Origin: Nitrospirota bacterium
GTDB taxonomy: Bacteria; Nitrospirota; Thermodesulfovibrionia; UBA6902
DNA: 64,000 nucleotides
NCBI GenBank assembly: GCA_016214845.1
Contig: JACRMS010000016.1
Span: forward strand, 146,488-210,487
Reading direction: 5' to 3'
The translations under genes and the position numbers were made by a program. Each line of letters opens with the position of its first letter. Position 1 is the first letter of the stretch. The notes under the pieces are model-generated. The model was not told where the DNA came from. It was given only the letters and a program-made list of their open reading frames with translations, and searched no databases. Positions 16,878-25,767 of the stretch are shown piece after piece.

Positions 16878-17687
16878 ATGGCGATACTGACTATATCAAG
16901 GGAATTTGGAAGCGGCGGCAGGGAAATAGGGCAGGCCGTAGCGAAGCTTTTAAATTATGAATATGTAGAAAAGCAGAATATTTTAGCCGACCTGAAGGCC
17001 GCAGGCGGGAAGTGGGAAAAATGGGGGAAAGACCTTGATGAGCACTGTCCGACCCTGTGGGAAAAACATGACTGGTCATTCAGGGGGTTTTCAGCCCTTG
17101 TTCAAAGTTTCATCCTTGATCACGCGCTAAAAGGCAGAGTGGTAATTATGGGAAGGGGCGGAAATTTCCTTCTCAGGGGTATTCCTCCGGCGTTCAGTGT
17201 CCGTATCGTTGCGCCAGTTGAAAAAAGGCTCGAAAGGACCATGCTTCGTGAGTCAGTTGACAGGGAAACGGCAAAGTGGCTTATAGAGAGAACTGATAGT
17301 GAAAGAGAGTGTTTTATCCGCTCCGTCTATAGTAAAAAGTGGGACGATCCAACTGAGTACGACATGGTTGCGGATACCGGCGTTAATTCTGAAGACGAGA
17401 TTGTAAAAACCCTGCACGCGATACTTTTGGAAAAGCAGCGGTTCGATTCGGAAATTGAAACCCTCCGCATACGCGCTGATGCGGCAAGGGTCAAAGCCGG
17501 GCTGCTTACAAACCCCAGGATCTTTGTCCCTACTCTGGATGTTTTTTACGATAAGCACGGGCTTGTCTTGCGGGGGATCGTGCACAACCCCGGAGAACAT
17601 AAGGCCGTTGAAGAAGAGGCAAAAAAATTGGCCGGAGACCTGCCGCTGAAGTGCGAACTCCACTACAGGGGAAAGCATCAGCCATAA
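16878..17687 (+). CDS. Cytidylate kinase-like family protein
   Basis: A 269-residue protein starting MAILTISREFGSGGREIG, the signature of the cytidylate-kinase-like family (variant P-loop with REFGSGG). Start 16878 has CCAGGAG 6 nt upstream; the ATG at 16854 is inside the repeat. Conserved parts include GRGGNFLL, RIVAPVEKRLERTM and SVYSKKWDDPTEYD-like text (nucleotide-binding lid). The last ~80 residues form an extra domain. The phosphoryl acceptor is unknown. Confidence 0.82.
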   Translation: MAILTISREFGSGGREIGQAVAKLLNYEYVEKQNILADLKAAGGKWEKWGKDLDEHCPTLWEKHDWSFRGFSALVQSFILDHALKGRVVIMGRGGNFLLRGIPPAFSVRIVAPVEKRLERTMLRESVDRETAKWLIERTDSERECFIRSVYSKKWDDPTEYDMVADTGVNSEDEIVKTLHAILLEKQRFDSEIETLRIRADAARVKAGLLTNPRIFVPTLDVFYDKHGLVLRGIVHNPGEHKAVEEEAKKLAGDLPLKCELHYRGKHQP

Positions 17688-17691
17688 AACT

Positions 17692-17764
17692 AAACGAGTA
17701 ACGAGTGACGGGAAAGTTGAAGATTCTAACTCTTTACTTGTTACTCGTTACCCGTTACTTGTTT
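17692..17764. repeat. GAGTAACGAGTGACGG inverted repeat
   Basis: The left arm AACGAGTAACGAGTGACGGG and right arm (17736-17764, ACTTGTTACTCGTTACCCGT and on) are near complements. The histidine-kinase stop codon (17748-17750) and its last few codons are inside the right arm. Related words are translated inside purL. Confidence 0.85.
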
Positions 17765-19373
17765 GTATCCCGGCTTGGGGCAGGGTGATAATGACCTTTG
17801 TAAACTTATCCTGCTCGCTCTCGATCCTGAGACTGCCGCTGTGGTCTTTTATAATGCCGTAACTTATGCTCAAACCAAGACCGGTCCCGCTGCCTGAAGG
17901 TTTTGTAGTAAAAAAAGGGTTCATTACTTTATTCAGGATGCCGGAAGGAATGCCGGTGCCATAGTCAAGAAGACCGACCTGCACATACTTATTATCTTGC
18001 GACAAAACCGTTTCCACCTTTATTTCGATTTTTTTGTATTCGTGCGCGCCGGGATACTTCTGGTTCAGGGCGTATCTTGCGTTATTAAGAACATTCAAAA
18101 AAACCTGCTGCAATTGCTGGGGGTTTGCCATGACAGAAGGCAGATGTTCGGGGATGTCTATAGTTACATGAATATTGTCCTTCTGGATCTGCGCCATTGT
18201 CAAAGTAAATGACTCGGACAAGACGTCTTTGATACGGACTGGTATCTTTTCGTCCTTTTTCGCCCGCGCAAAAGACAGGAGGCTGCGAACGATCTCCGCT
18301 ACACGGCTTCCTTCTTTGATGATCCGGCTTGCCATATCTTCTTCCCTTGTCCCGGCCGGCATTTTATCCGCCAATAACTGCGCATAATTGATTACCCCAT
18401 TGATAGGGTTGTTGATCTCATGGGCAATGCCGGCGGCAAGCTCCCCTAATGACGCAAGATGTCCTGCGCGAAGCATCTCAGCCTGCAGATTGGTCTTTTC
18501 GGTTATGTCGGTAGCCAGGACAACGACACTTTTTACCCCGCCGTTTTCATCCTTTACGGGGAAAACTCTTTCATCAAACAATCTGCCGTCAGGAGTTGAG
18601 ATTTGGGCCCCCTCAGCAGTCCCTTTCTCAAAACTCCTTGTCGAAGGGCATATTTCACAAGGAATTGAACGGCCGTGCCATAACTCATAACAATATTTTC
18701 CTGTTACAGCCGGGCTCTCTTTATTAAGAACGGCAGAGGCGCCTTTATTGGCCCATAGTATCATCAGTTCGTTGTTTAACTGGAATAACGGATCACGGAT
18801 GCAGTCAAGAACGGTCTGAAACTCAAGTGAAAGCTCCCTGAACCTCTCCTCGCTTTCACGAAGTGTCTTTTCAGTGCGATAGATTGTCCTGATTGGCAGC
18901 AGCCACACAATCAGAAACACTCCCAAACCAAGAGGCAGCATCAATAATACCGCCACCCCCGTTTGTTTTATGATCGGCCGCATGGAACGGGATATCTCGA
19001 CCCTGCCTGCAACGACCCCTGAATCATGGATATTTTCCGACCGCGTGATGATCGGAGGCTCTAATATGTCCGCATTCTCGGCAACGAGCTTATTGCTTAA
19101 ATTCAGGATGCGCCTTATTTCAGCGTCCCCCCTGATCGGACGGCGTGAAAGGTACTCCTGAAGTCTCAGTTGCTGGAACTCCCACATTTCCGGGTTCGCG
19201 CTGATCATGGTTGTAATGTTTCTTGCGTTGATCTCCGCTTCAGCCTCAAGCGCGCCTGTCATATTTTGATAAGAAACAAAGAAGTATCCAAGCGGGAAGA
19301 CGACCATAACTATGAATATAACTATCCCTGTAAGGACAGTTATTATACGGCTTATGTTTTTAGAGACCTTCAC
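17748..19373 (-). CDS. Membrane sensor histidine kinase with Cys-rich PAS domain
   Basis: A 541-residue protein with two membrane helices (about 12-34 and 135-160) around a ~100-residue periplasmic domain, then a PAS domain, a HisKA domain (AGIAHEINNP, His318) and an HATPase domain (NVLNNARYAL, DYGTGIP, GTGLGLSIS). The PAS carries CYELWHGRSIPCEICP, also found in the hybrid kinase at 52518. Start is GTG 19373-19371, overlapping the TAG of the PstS-like gene by one base, so the two are coupled. No response regulator lies next to it. The last codons come from a repeat. Confidence 0.9.
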   Translation of the reverse strand: MKVSKNISRIITVLTGIVIFIVMVVFPLGYFFVSYQNMTGALEAEAEINARNITTMISANPEMWEFQQLRLQEYLSRRPIRGDAEIRRILNLSNKLVAENADILEPPIITRSENIHDSGVVAGRVEISRSMRPIIKQTGVAVLLMLPLGLGVFLIVWLLPIRTIYRTEKTLRESEERFRELSLEFQTVLDCIRDPLFQLNNELMILWANKGASAVLNKESPAVTGKYCYELWHGRSIPCEICPSTRSFEKGTAEGAQISTPDGRLFDERVFPVKDENGGVKSVVVLATDITEKTNLQAEMLRAGHLASLGELAAGIAHEINNPINGVINYAQLLADKMPAGTREEDMASRIIKEGSRVAEIVRSLLSFARAKKDEKIPVRIKDVLSESFTLTMAQIQKDNIHVTIDIPEHLPSVMANPQQLQQVFLNVLNNARYALNQKYPGAHEYKKIEIKVETVLSQDNKYVQVGLLDYGTGIPSGILNKVMNPFFTTKPSGSGTGLGLSISYGIIKDHSGSLRIESEQDKFTKVIITLPQAGIQTSNG

Positions 19374-20236
19374 TATTTATTTTCCGGTTTATCTGCAACG
19401 AACAGGCTCCCGTACTCTTCCAATATTTTTCTGCCTTCCGGGGACTTAATAAAATCAAGAAATTTATTGACCTTGTCAGACCGTTGATGTTTCGTTACAA
19501 TGAAGAGCGATTTAAAGATAGGATAATGTCCGCTCGCAAAATTATTAACACCCGGCGACATGCCATTGTAAGTGAGTATTTGCAGCCGCCGTTCTTCGGA
19601 TACAATCTGGGACAAAGTCGAAAATCCCACAGCCCCGGGGGTTTTTTCTATTATGTCGGCGTTCTCCTGGTCTGTCGCTGCTGCCAGCATCCCCTCCCGT
19701 GACAACGCGGCTTCAACGGCCCTGCCCATTTCAGGCGTTATTTTCCTGATAACCAATGTATCGCTGTCGTGAGAAGGCCGGAGGATCAGGCGGATTCGCT
19801 GCCCGTCCGGCCACGCCAGTTTCTCCCCTTTATAAATTTCTACAATTTCCCGCGTGGTCAGTCCCGACGCTCTCACGCTTTTATTTGCGACGAGGACCAG
19901 CGGTGTTTTTGAATATTCCGTTATTGACAATTCAAGGCTGACTTCTGTACCCTGCAATCCTCTCCCGCTCAGCCCTATATCTATTGAACCTTCTGCGGCA
20001 GCTTTTATCCCGCCTGTGCTGCCCAGACTCGGGAATATCTTGACCCTGATACCTGGATGTGCTTTTTCAAATGCCAGTCCGAGCACTTTCATGGTGCCCA
20101 GCGCGCTTCCGACGCCGCCTATCTTCAATTCATTTTCTGCTGAATATGCATATGGAGCGGAAAAAAGACTCAGAGTTATCGAGAGTGCAGACAGTACTAC
20201 GATATAAAAGCTGTTAGATTTGTAATTCATTTCCAT
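19373..20236 (-). CDS. PstS-like periplasmic phosphate/anion-binding protein
   Basis: A 287-residue protein with a signal peptide (to about residue 31, AYSA) and a PBP-like domain: GVGSALGTMKVLGLAFEK, SLGSTGGIKAAAEGSIDIG, and AVGFSTLSQIV. It resembles PstS-family binding proteins, but no permease or ATPase genes are near. Its stop overlaps the start of a sensor kinase by one base, so it probably feeds a periplasmic signal to that kinase rather than to a transporter. That role is inference. Confidence 0.85.
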   Translation of the reverse strand: MEMNYKSNSFYIVVLSALSITLSLFSAPYAYSAENELKIGGVGSALGTMKVLGLAFEKAHPGIRVKIFPSLGSTGGIKAAAEGSIDIGLSGRGLQGTEVSLELSITEYSKTPLVLVANKSVRASGLTTREIVEIYKGEKLAWPDGQRIRLILRPSHDSDTLVIRKITPEMGRAVEAALSREGMLAAATDQENADIIEKTPGAVGFSTLSQIVSEERRLQILTYNGMSPGVNNFASGHYPIFKSLFIVTKHQRSDKVNKFLDFIKSPEGRKILEEYGSLFVADKPENK

Positions 20237-20384
20237 CGCCCCGTTTTACTATATATAGTTTATCTTATTTTTAACAATTCCGGTAATGAAGGTAACAGAA
20301 TGAGGCGGAAATCCGCGTCCTGATCTTATTCGGGATAATTCGCGGAACTTCGCGGCCGAAAAGTTTTTTTGGACTAATAAGGTG

Positions 20385-21038
20385 TTACGGCTTGCAGACT
20401 TTGACGCAGAGGCCGCAGATGTATTGCCCTACGTTGTATTCTTTGGCGAAGTATTTCAATTTTTCGAGGCAGGCTGCTTTGTCCCAGTCCCTGTAGGAAT
20501 CCCTGATCGCGGACACGGGGCATACCTCGATACACTTTCTGCATCCGCCGCAGTCTCTTTCAAGAAGCGTATCTGTTTGCAAAGGCATGTCGGTCAGGAC
20601 AGTAGCAATCCTTATCCTGGAGCCTGCTTCAGGATGCACCAGCAGGTTGTTCCTTCCTATCCATCCGAGCCCCGCGCGCAGAGCCACCATCTTGTGCGAG
20701 AGGTGGGCCGTCTGCTTTACCCAGTCTACGATCTGGCTTGCAGGAACAGGGAGAGCATTATATCCCTTGTCCTGTATGGCAAGAGATATTTTCAGGGCGG
20801 TTTGATCGAGCAGGAGGTTGACCATCTTGTAATGGTGAAGATAGTGACGGGTGGGACCGGTCACGCAGCTCTTGAGGACCGAAGCGGAGACCCTCGCCCC
20901 TATGGAAATCCCAAATGACAAACCCTCTGTCTGGTCCAGTGGGAGAGCGTCAAAGTGAGATCTCAGGTCCGCAACATCGGCGACCCCGAACGCGGTCAGT
21001 CCAGAGGAAAAAGCGATGTCTTTAAGTTTGTTATACAT
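20385..21038 (-). CDS. QueG-like 4Fe-4S double-cluster protein
   Basis: A 217-residue protein with the dicluster ferredoxin motifs CGGCRKCIEVCP and CGLCVKVC near the C-terminus and an upstream region like epoxyqueuosine reductase relatives (GLGWIGRNNLLVHPEAGSR). It is much shorter than QueG (about 300-380) and lacks the C-terminal HEAT-type part, so it is probably not the queuosine enzyme but one of the small relatives common in anaerobes. Substrate unknown. Confidence 0.8.
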   Translation of the reverse strand: MYNKLKDIAFSSGLTAFGVADVADLRSHFDALPLDQTEGLSFGISIGARVSASVLKSCVTGPTRHYLHHYKMVNLLLDQTALKISLAIQDKGYNALPVPASQIVDWVKQTAHLSHKMVALRAGLGWIGRNNLLVHPEAGSRIRIATVLTDMPLQTDTLLERDCGGCRKCIEVCPVSAIRDSYRDWDKAACLEKLKYFAKEYNVGQYICGLCVKVCKP

Positions 21039-21071
21039 ATTTAAAAGTAAGATTCAAAGACCCACAAAATT

Positions 21072-21164
21072 ACCACAGAGACACAGAGGTACGGAGAAGA
21101 GCCCAGGAGTAGAGAACAGAAAGTTTTTTATTTAGTTTTCTCTGTGTCTCAGTGACTCAGTGGT
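21072..21164. repeat. CACAGAGACACAGAGG inverted repeat
   Basis: The left arm ACCACAGAGACACAGAGG (21072-21089) and right arm TCTGTGTCTCAGTGACTCAG with TGGT after it (21141-21164) are near complements. It fills the gap between the TlpA-like and QueG-like genes. Relatives lie at 27472, 50059 and 61837. Confidence 0.85.
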
Positions 21165-21171
21165 TTTATTC

Positions 21172-21687
21172 TTACAAATACTTCTCAAGCATTTTGATAT
21201 TCTCAGGATTGGTCCATTCTCTTGGCCCCACTAACTTTTCCCTGACGATGCCGTCCTTATCAATAATAAAGGTTTCGGGAACGCCTGTTATCCCGTATAG
21301 TTTCGCCATCTCATTTTCAGGGCTTAAGAGTGTCGGAGGGCTGACAGGCTGCGTCCTGTAATATTCAGAAAGATTGGACGGGTCGTCCCTGAACAGAACT
21401 CCTAACATCTGGAAGGACTTGCCCTGCATCTTCTGAAAGAGGGCTTCCTTGTAAGGGGCTTCAGATTTACATGTAGTGCACCAGGTGGCCCAGAAATTCA
21501 AAAATACAACTTTGCCCTTGAGATCAGCGAGCTTCCATGTGTTGCCGTTTGCGTCCCTTAATTCAAACGCAGGCGCAGGCTTGCCGACCGACGCGATCTC
21601 CGTGTATTTCTTTTCCTTTGGAAGGAGCAGTAATGCAGCAAGACAAACTGCAATGATGATTACAAGAATAAGACCTTTATGTTTCAC
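21172..21687 (-). CDS. TlpA/ResA-type membrane-anchored thioredoxin
   Basis: A 171-residue protein with an N-terminal signal anchor (LVIIIAVCLAALLLL) and a thioredoxin fold with active site WATWCTTCK, the PAPAFEL opening strand and the cis-Pro strand GVPETFIID. Such proteins reduce disulfides in the periplasm, often for cytochrome c maturation. Start is GTG with AGGAGG 6 nt upstream. No cytochrome maturation genes are nearby. Confidence 0.92.
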   Translation of the reverse strand: MKHKGLILVIIIAVCLAALLLLPKEKKYTEIASVGKPAPAFELRDANGNTWKLADLKGKVVFLNFWATWCTTCKSEAPYKEALFQKMQGKSFQMLGVLFRDDPSNLSEYYRTQPVSPPTLLSPENEMAKLYGITGVPETFIIDKDGIVREKLVGPREWTNPENIKMLEKYL

Positions 21688-21743
21688 AACTACCTCCTGA
21701 ATAATGAATTGAAATTATTATACCCTAAAACTTATGTGCTGTG

Positions 21744-21810
21744 CATTCCGTGAAAACGGGAATCCAGAAAAGACAAATTAGATTCCGGCTTAAGGACTGC
21801 CGGAATGACA
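21744..21810. repeat. CATTCCGTGAAAACGGGAAT / CCGGAATGACA repeat
   Basis: Hairpins of the CATTCC...GGAATCC and GATTCCGG...CCGGAATG type lie between ispF and the TlpA-like gene. Similar REP-like sequences are common in many genomes; only one copy is seen here. Confidence 0.65.
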
Positions 21811-21823
21811 AGAAGAGCAGCAT

Positions 21824-22294
21824 CTATTTTACTTTCAACAGGCACACTGCCTGCGCGGCGATCCCTTCGCCTCTGCCAATAAAACCTATGCCTTCGTTGG
21901 ACTTGGCTTTAATGTTGATCGAATTTAAAGGGATGCCCGCCTTTGAGATGTTCTCTTTCATTTTTTCAATATACGGCTGAAGCTTTGGTTTTTCTGCAAT
22001 GACAGTTGAATCAATGTTGACGATATCAAAGCCTTTCTGTTTCATCATCTCAACAGTCTTTGCGAGCAGGTCAATGCTTGACGCGCCTTTCCATTTCGCG
22101 TCAGTATCGGGGAAGCGCCTGCCGATGTCTCCTTCTCCCAGCGCCCCGATGATCGCATCGATTATCGCATGACAAAGCACATCCGCATCGGAATGTCCGA
22201 GCAGACCCTTTTCAAAAGGTATCTCCACCCCGCCGAGGATGAGCTTCCTTTCCTCAACCAATCTGTGCGAGTCATATCCGGTCCCTATTCTCAT
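21824..22294 (-). CDS. ispF: 2-C-methyl-D-erythritol 2,4-cyclodiphosphate synthase
   Basis: A 156-residue protein. The start is the ATG beginning [12 protein letters not shown], which overlaps the ispD stop by one base (TAATG). Zinc-site motif [22 protein letters not shown] and the ERPKLQPY-like segment ([12 protein letters not shown]) are all present. IspF cyclises CDP-ME 2-phosphate to MEcPP in the non-mevalonate isoprenoid pathway. Its operon partner ispD makes CDP-ME two steps earlier. Confidence 0.96.
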   Translation of the reverse strand: MRIGTGYDSHRLVEERKLILGGVEIPFEKGLLGHSDADVLCHAIIDAIIGALGEGDIGRRFPDTDAKWKGASSIDLLAKTVEMMKQKGFDIVNIDSTVIAEKPKLQPYIEKMKENISKAGIPLNSINIKAKSNEGIGFIGRGEGIAAQAVCLLKVK

Positions 22295-23001
22295 TATAAA
22301 TTCACCTTTGCCATCAGCCACTCCGCCATCTCCATGTCCTCCGGCGTTGTGACCTTAATATTATAAGGACTGCCCGTGACAATTTTGACCCTGCCGCCGA
22401 TCTTTTCTACGAGCGCGGCGTCATCCGTGGCGTATGATCCTTCAGCATATGCCGCGTCATATGCCTTTTTAATTACGCCGAAAGTAAAAGCCTGCGGGGT
22501 CTGGATTGCGCGGATGTTCTCCCGGTTCATGGTAGTGACCACAACATTGTCAGAAGAAACCTCTTTCAGCGTGTCTTTTACAGGTATGCCTGGAATGACC
22601 CCGTCAAAGTTTTCTAAATCGCTGATGAGATTTTCAATTAAGCCTTTGGGAATGAACGGCCGCACACCGTCGTGGATCAACACAATACTGCCTGGATCAA
22701 TTCCTGCCCGTTCAAGAAGTTTCAGCGCGTTGTAAATGGAGTCCTGTCTTTCCTTCCCCCCCGGAGCAATTCGTTTTATCTTTGAGAGATTATGCGCCTT
22801 GACCATTTCATGCCCGTTCTCAATGTCCTCGGCACTGAGCGCAGGCACCACTTCGGAGATCAATTTTTCACTGTTGAGCCTTTTCAAAGTGTGGACCAGG
22901 AGGGGGACGCCGTTAAGGTCCGCAAAGGTTTTCTTTATTGATGCGTTGAACCTTTTACCCAGGCCGGCTGCCGGAACTATAGCGATCACTTTTTTTATCA
23001 T
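22294..23001 (-). CDS. ispD: 2-C-methyl-D-erythritol 4-phosphate cytidylyltransferase
   Basis: About 235 residues from the ATG at 23001 (a TTG four codons upstream is possible). The nucleotide motif [30 protein letters not shown] and [10 protein letters not shown] match IspD. It transfers CMP from CTP to MEP. It is translationally coupled to ispF. The start lies just after a CAGATT-type repeat and lacks a strong ribosome site. Confidence 0.95.
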   Translation of the reverse strand: MIKKVIAIVPAAGLGKRFNASIKKTFADLNGVPLLVHTLKRLNSEKLISEVVPALSAEDIENGHEMVKAHNLSKIKRIAPGGKERQDSIYNALKLLERAGIDPGSIVLIHDGVRPFIPKGLIENLISDLENFDGVIPGIPVKDTLKEVSSDNVVVTTMNRENIRAIQTPQAFTFGVIKKAYDAAYAEGSYATDDAALVEKIGGRVKIVTGSPYNIKVTTPEDMEMAEWLMAKVNL

Positions 23002-23012
23002 TGAATGGAACA

Positions 23013-23076
23013 ATCCGCAGATTACGCAGATTTCACAGATGTTATTTTATCTGTGTAATCTGCGTAATCTGTGGAT
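23013..23076. repeat. CAGATT-type inverted repeat
   Basis: The left arm starts ATCCGCAGATTACGCAGATT (23013-23032) and runs to 23040; the right arm 23049-23076 is almost its exact complement. The loop is 8 bases. It sits between the PIN/TRAM gene and ispD. Confidence 0.88.
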
Positions 23077-23082
23077 AATACT

Positions 23083-24087
23083 TTAATGCCGGGCCGCCTT
23101 TGCCTCTTCTCTGTCAGCATCTTCCTTTAATCGCGCGAATATCATACGGCCAGCGGTTGTTTGCAGCACGCTTGTAACGACAACATCGAGCTGCTGGTTT
23201 ATCAGTTTTCTCGCGTTGTCAACCACCACCATCGTGCCGTCATCGAGGTAGCCCACGCCCTGGTTATATTCTTTGCCCTCTTTGACTATAAAGATGTTCA
23301 TCGTCTCACCAGGCAGGACAACGGGCTTTAAGGCATTTGCAAGCTCATTGAGATTCAGCACTGTGACTCCCTGAAGCTCAGCAACTTTATTCAGGTTGAA
23401 GTCATTGGTGATTATCTTTGCGCCAAGCAGTCTGGCTAACGCGACAAGTTTTGAGTCTACCTCTTTTATCTTCGGGAAATCTTCATCGATTATTTTCACC
23501 GTGACATTAGACAGTTTCTGCACCCTGTGAAGGATGTCAAGACCTCTCCTGCCGCGCGCCCTCCTGAGGGAATCAGTAGAGTCAGCGATATGCTGAAGCT
23601 CCTGCAGGATAAACTGCGGGATGATAAATGTCCCTTCGATGAAACCTGCCTCGCATACATCAACGATCCTGCCGTCTATGATTACGCTGGTGTCAATGAT
23701 CTTGGCGTGTTCTTCCTCGACCCTGGTTTTAAAGGCCTTCACTATGTTCTGAAGGGTAAAGTCTTTCCCCGCCCTTAGCCCAAGAAGCAGCCCGCTGTAG
23801 CCGAACAGCGCGTTAATGACAACTCCGATATAGGTCCCGTCGACGTTGGTGAAAACGGTTTTAATGGGAAGATAAATAAGCTTTGCAAACAAAAGCCCGA
23901 CCGAGAGGCCTATCAGTCCGCCGACTATCGTGCCGAAACCGATCATGGTGAGCACATACTCTAAGATGAGGGCGATTACGCCGACCCCGGCGCCCCAGAA
24001 AACACCCTGATAAGACGCGCCCGTACTCATCCCGATAATAAATCCGCCTGCTGTAAAGATTAAGAAAAAAATGACCCTGTAAAGCAT
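23083..24087 (-). CDS. PIN-TRAM membrane protein (YacL family)
   Basis: About 334 residues: four N-terminal membrane helices (to about 110), a PIN nuclease-like domain with acidic residues (IIDTSVIIDGRIVDVCE, SLRRARGRRGLDIL, AKIITNDFNLNKVAE), and a C-terminal TRAM-like RNA-binding domain (EYNQGVGYLDDGTMVVVD). Start ATG 24087 has GGA 8 nt upstream; a GTG two codons up is the alternative. A placement next to ispDF is common for this family. Predicted RNase activity is unproven. Confidence 0.9.
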   Translation of the reverse strand: MLYRVIFFLIFTAGGFIIGMSTGASYQGVFWGAGVGVIALILEYVLTMIGFGTIVGGLIGLSVGLLFAKLIYLPIKTVFTNVDGTYIGVVINALFGYSGLLLGLRAGKDFTLQNIVKAFKTRVEEEHAKIIDTSVIIDGRIVDVCEAGFIEGTFIIPQFILQELQHIADSTDSLRRARGRRGLDILHRVQKLSNVTVKIIDEDFPKIKEVDSKLVALARLLGAKIITNDFNLNKVAELQGVTVLNLNELANALKPVVLPGETMNIFIVKEGKEYNQGVGYLDDGTMVVVDNARKLINQQLDVVVTSVLQTTAGRMIFARLKEDADREEAKAARH

Positions 24088-24103
24088 AACCACATCCTTT
24101 TTT

Positions 24104-25579
24104 TTAAGAATAAATTTTTAAGGTGATATAAAATTTATTGCTGCCCCTGTTAATAAAAAGGAGCAGGGTATCTCCCTTCCTGACGTTAGCGACCGTGCTG
24201 TTAAAATCACGTATGTTTTTAATGCTCCTTTTATTGATCTCCTGAATGACGTCTCCTTTTTTCAGGCCTGCGTCTTCAGCGGCGCTGTACGGTTCCACCT
24301 TGACGATTACAACGCCCTTCTCGTCCTTCGGCAGGTCCAGTTGTTTTGCTATCTCCTGTGTCATGTTCATCACGCTGAAGCCTGCGAGGGTATGCTCCTC
24401 AGGAGATTTTCTTTCTTCCTGCTCCTGCGGGGCCGCCTGCGCCATTTCCTGCGGGAATTCCGTTACGTTTGCAATAAGGGTCAGCGTCTTGCCGTCCCTC
24501 ATTACTTTCAATTTTATCCTGCTCCCCACATTACTTTGAGCGATTATGTTGCGGAGAGACTCCACATTTTTAACTTCCTTATCGTCTACTTCAATAATTA
24601 TATCACCTCTTCTTAACCCCGCCTTTTCAGCAGGGCTTCCTTTAAGTATCTCCGTGATAAGAGCGCCAGCGGATTTGTTCATTCCGAACTCTTTCGCAAG
24701 TTCAGGGGTGAAGTTCTGTATCGTTATCCCCAGCCATCCTCGTGTGACCCTGCCATGCGTTATGAGCTGGGTCATTACCGACTTGGCCATGTTGCACGGA
24801 ACTGCAAAACCTATCCCCTGATATCCGCCCGTTCTTGAGAAGATGGCGGTGTTGATGCCGATCAGCTCTCCCTTTATGTTTACGAGGGGGCCGCCTGAAT
24901 TGCCGGGGTTTATGGCCGCGTCGGTCTGGATAAAATCTTCATAATCCGCTATGCCTACATTTGCCCTGCCGATCGCGCTGACAATCCCCATTGTAACGGT
25001 ATTGCTCAGGCTGTAAGGATTGCCGAAGGCAAGCACAAATTCGCCGACCTGGATTTTGTCCGAATCCCCCCATTTAATTGCGGGGAATTTCTCAACCGGG
25101 ATTTTTATGACCGCGATGTCCGTCTTCGGATCAGACCCGATGATCTTGCCTTTAAAATTTTGCTGGTCATATACGGTAACTTGTATCTCATCGGCCTTTT
25201 CAACTACATGAGCATTTGTGAGAATGTATCCGTCGGGAGATACCAGCACCCCTGACCCTAAACTCTGTTCTTTCCATTTCTTCGGCATCTTATGATAGGG
25301 TTCGAATAAATCGGGAAACTGATCGTCGAAGAGGTCCGAGAAAGGTTTGGCGTCTCTTTCCACGATCTTTGAAGTGGAGATATTTACTACAACCGGACTT
25401 ATGACTTTTACGACCTCTGAAAAGGCGTTGCTTTCCCCGGAGAGCTCTTTCGGTATCTGGAAGTTGTAAACATATGGCGGGCTGGTAGACTTAGCGGGGA
25501 ATATATTTATGCGATTTCCAATAAAATAACCGGCGATCAAAGCAACGAACACAAAAATCAGTAATGTCGTCTTTTTCAT
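24104..25579 (-). CDS. HtrA/DegP-like periplasmic serine protease
   Basis: A 491-residue protein starting MKKTTLLIFVFVALIAG (signal anchor). A trypsin-like domain has His in TNAHVVEKAD, Asp in DPKTDIAVIKI and Ser in NPGNSGGPL, followed by two PDZ domains (about 270-370 and 400-490; GLRRGDIIIEV and GLKKGDVIQEI). It degrades or refolds damaged envelope proteins. In-frame codons upstream of 25579 are not family-like. Length is typical of Do-type proteases. Confidence 0.94.
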   Translation of the reverse strand: MKKTTLLIFVFVALIAGYFIGNRINIFPAKSTSPPYVYNFQIPKELSGESNAFSEVVKVISPVVVNISTSKIVERDAKPFSDLFDDQFPDLFEPYHKMPKKWKEQSLGSGVLVSPDGYILTNAHVVEKADEIQVTVYDQQNFKGKIIGSDPKTDIAVIKIPVEKFPAIKWGDSDKIQVGEFVLAFGNPYSLSNTVTMGIVSAIGRANVGIADYEDFIQTDAAINPGNSGGPLVNIKGELIGINTAIFSRTGGYQGIGFAVPCNMAKSVMTQLITHGRVTRGWLGITIQNFTPELAKEFGMNKSAGALITEILKGSPAEKAGLRRGDIIIEVDDKEVKNVESLRNIIAQSNVGSRIKLKVMRDGKTLTLIANVTEFPQEMAQAAPQEQEERKSPEEHTLAGFSVMNMTQEIAKQLDLPKDEKGVVIVKVEPYSAAEDAGLKKGDVIQEINKRSIKNIRDFNSTVANVRKGDTLLLFINRGSNKFYITLKIYS

Positions 25580-25767
25580 TAAACAAATTATACATCCGAT
25601 AGTTTGACCTTGTAAACCCTTTCTACTTAATCGAATTTTACATTGCTCCACAATTTGTATGTTATGGTATTCTACATGGCAGCCTGTTTTGCTAATTGCT
25701 GCAAAATGCAAAATGAAGAAATCCTGCGGCAAGCAACAGGGAATTGCATGTTAAAGCGAAGTTCGCA

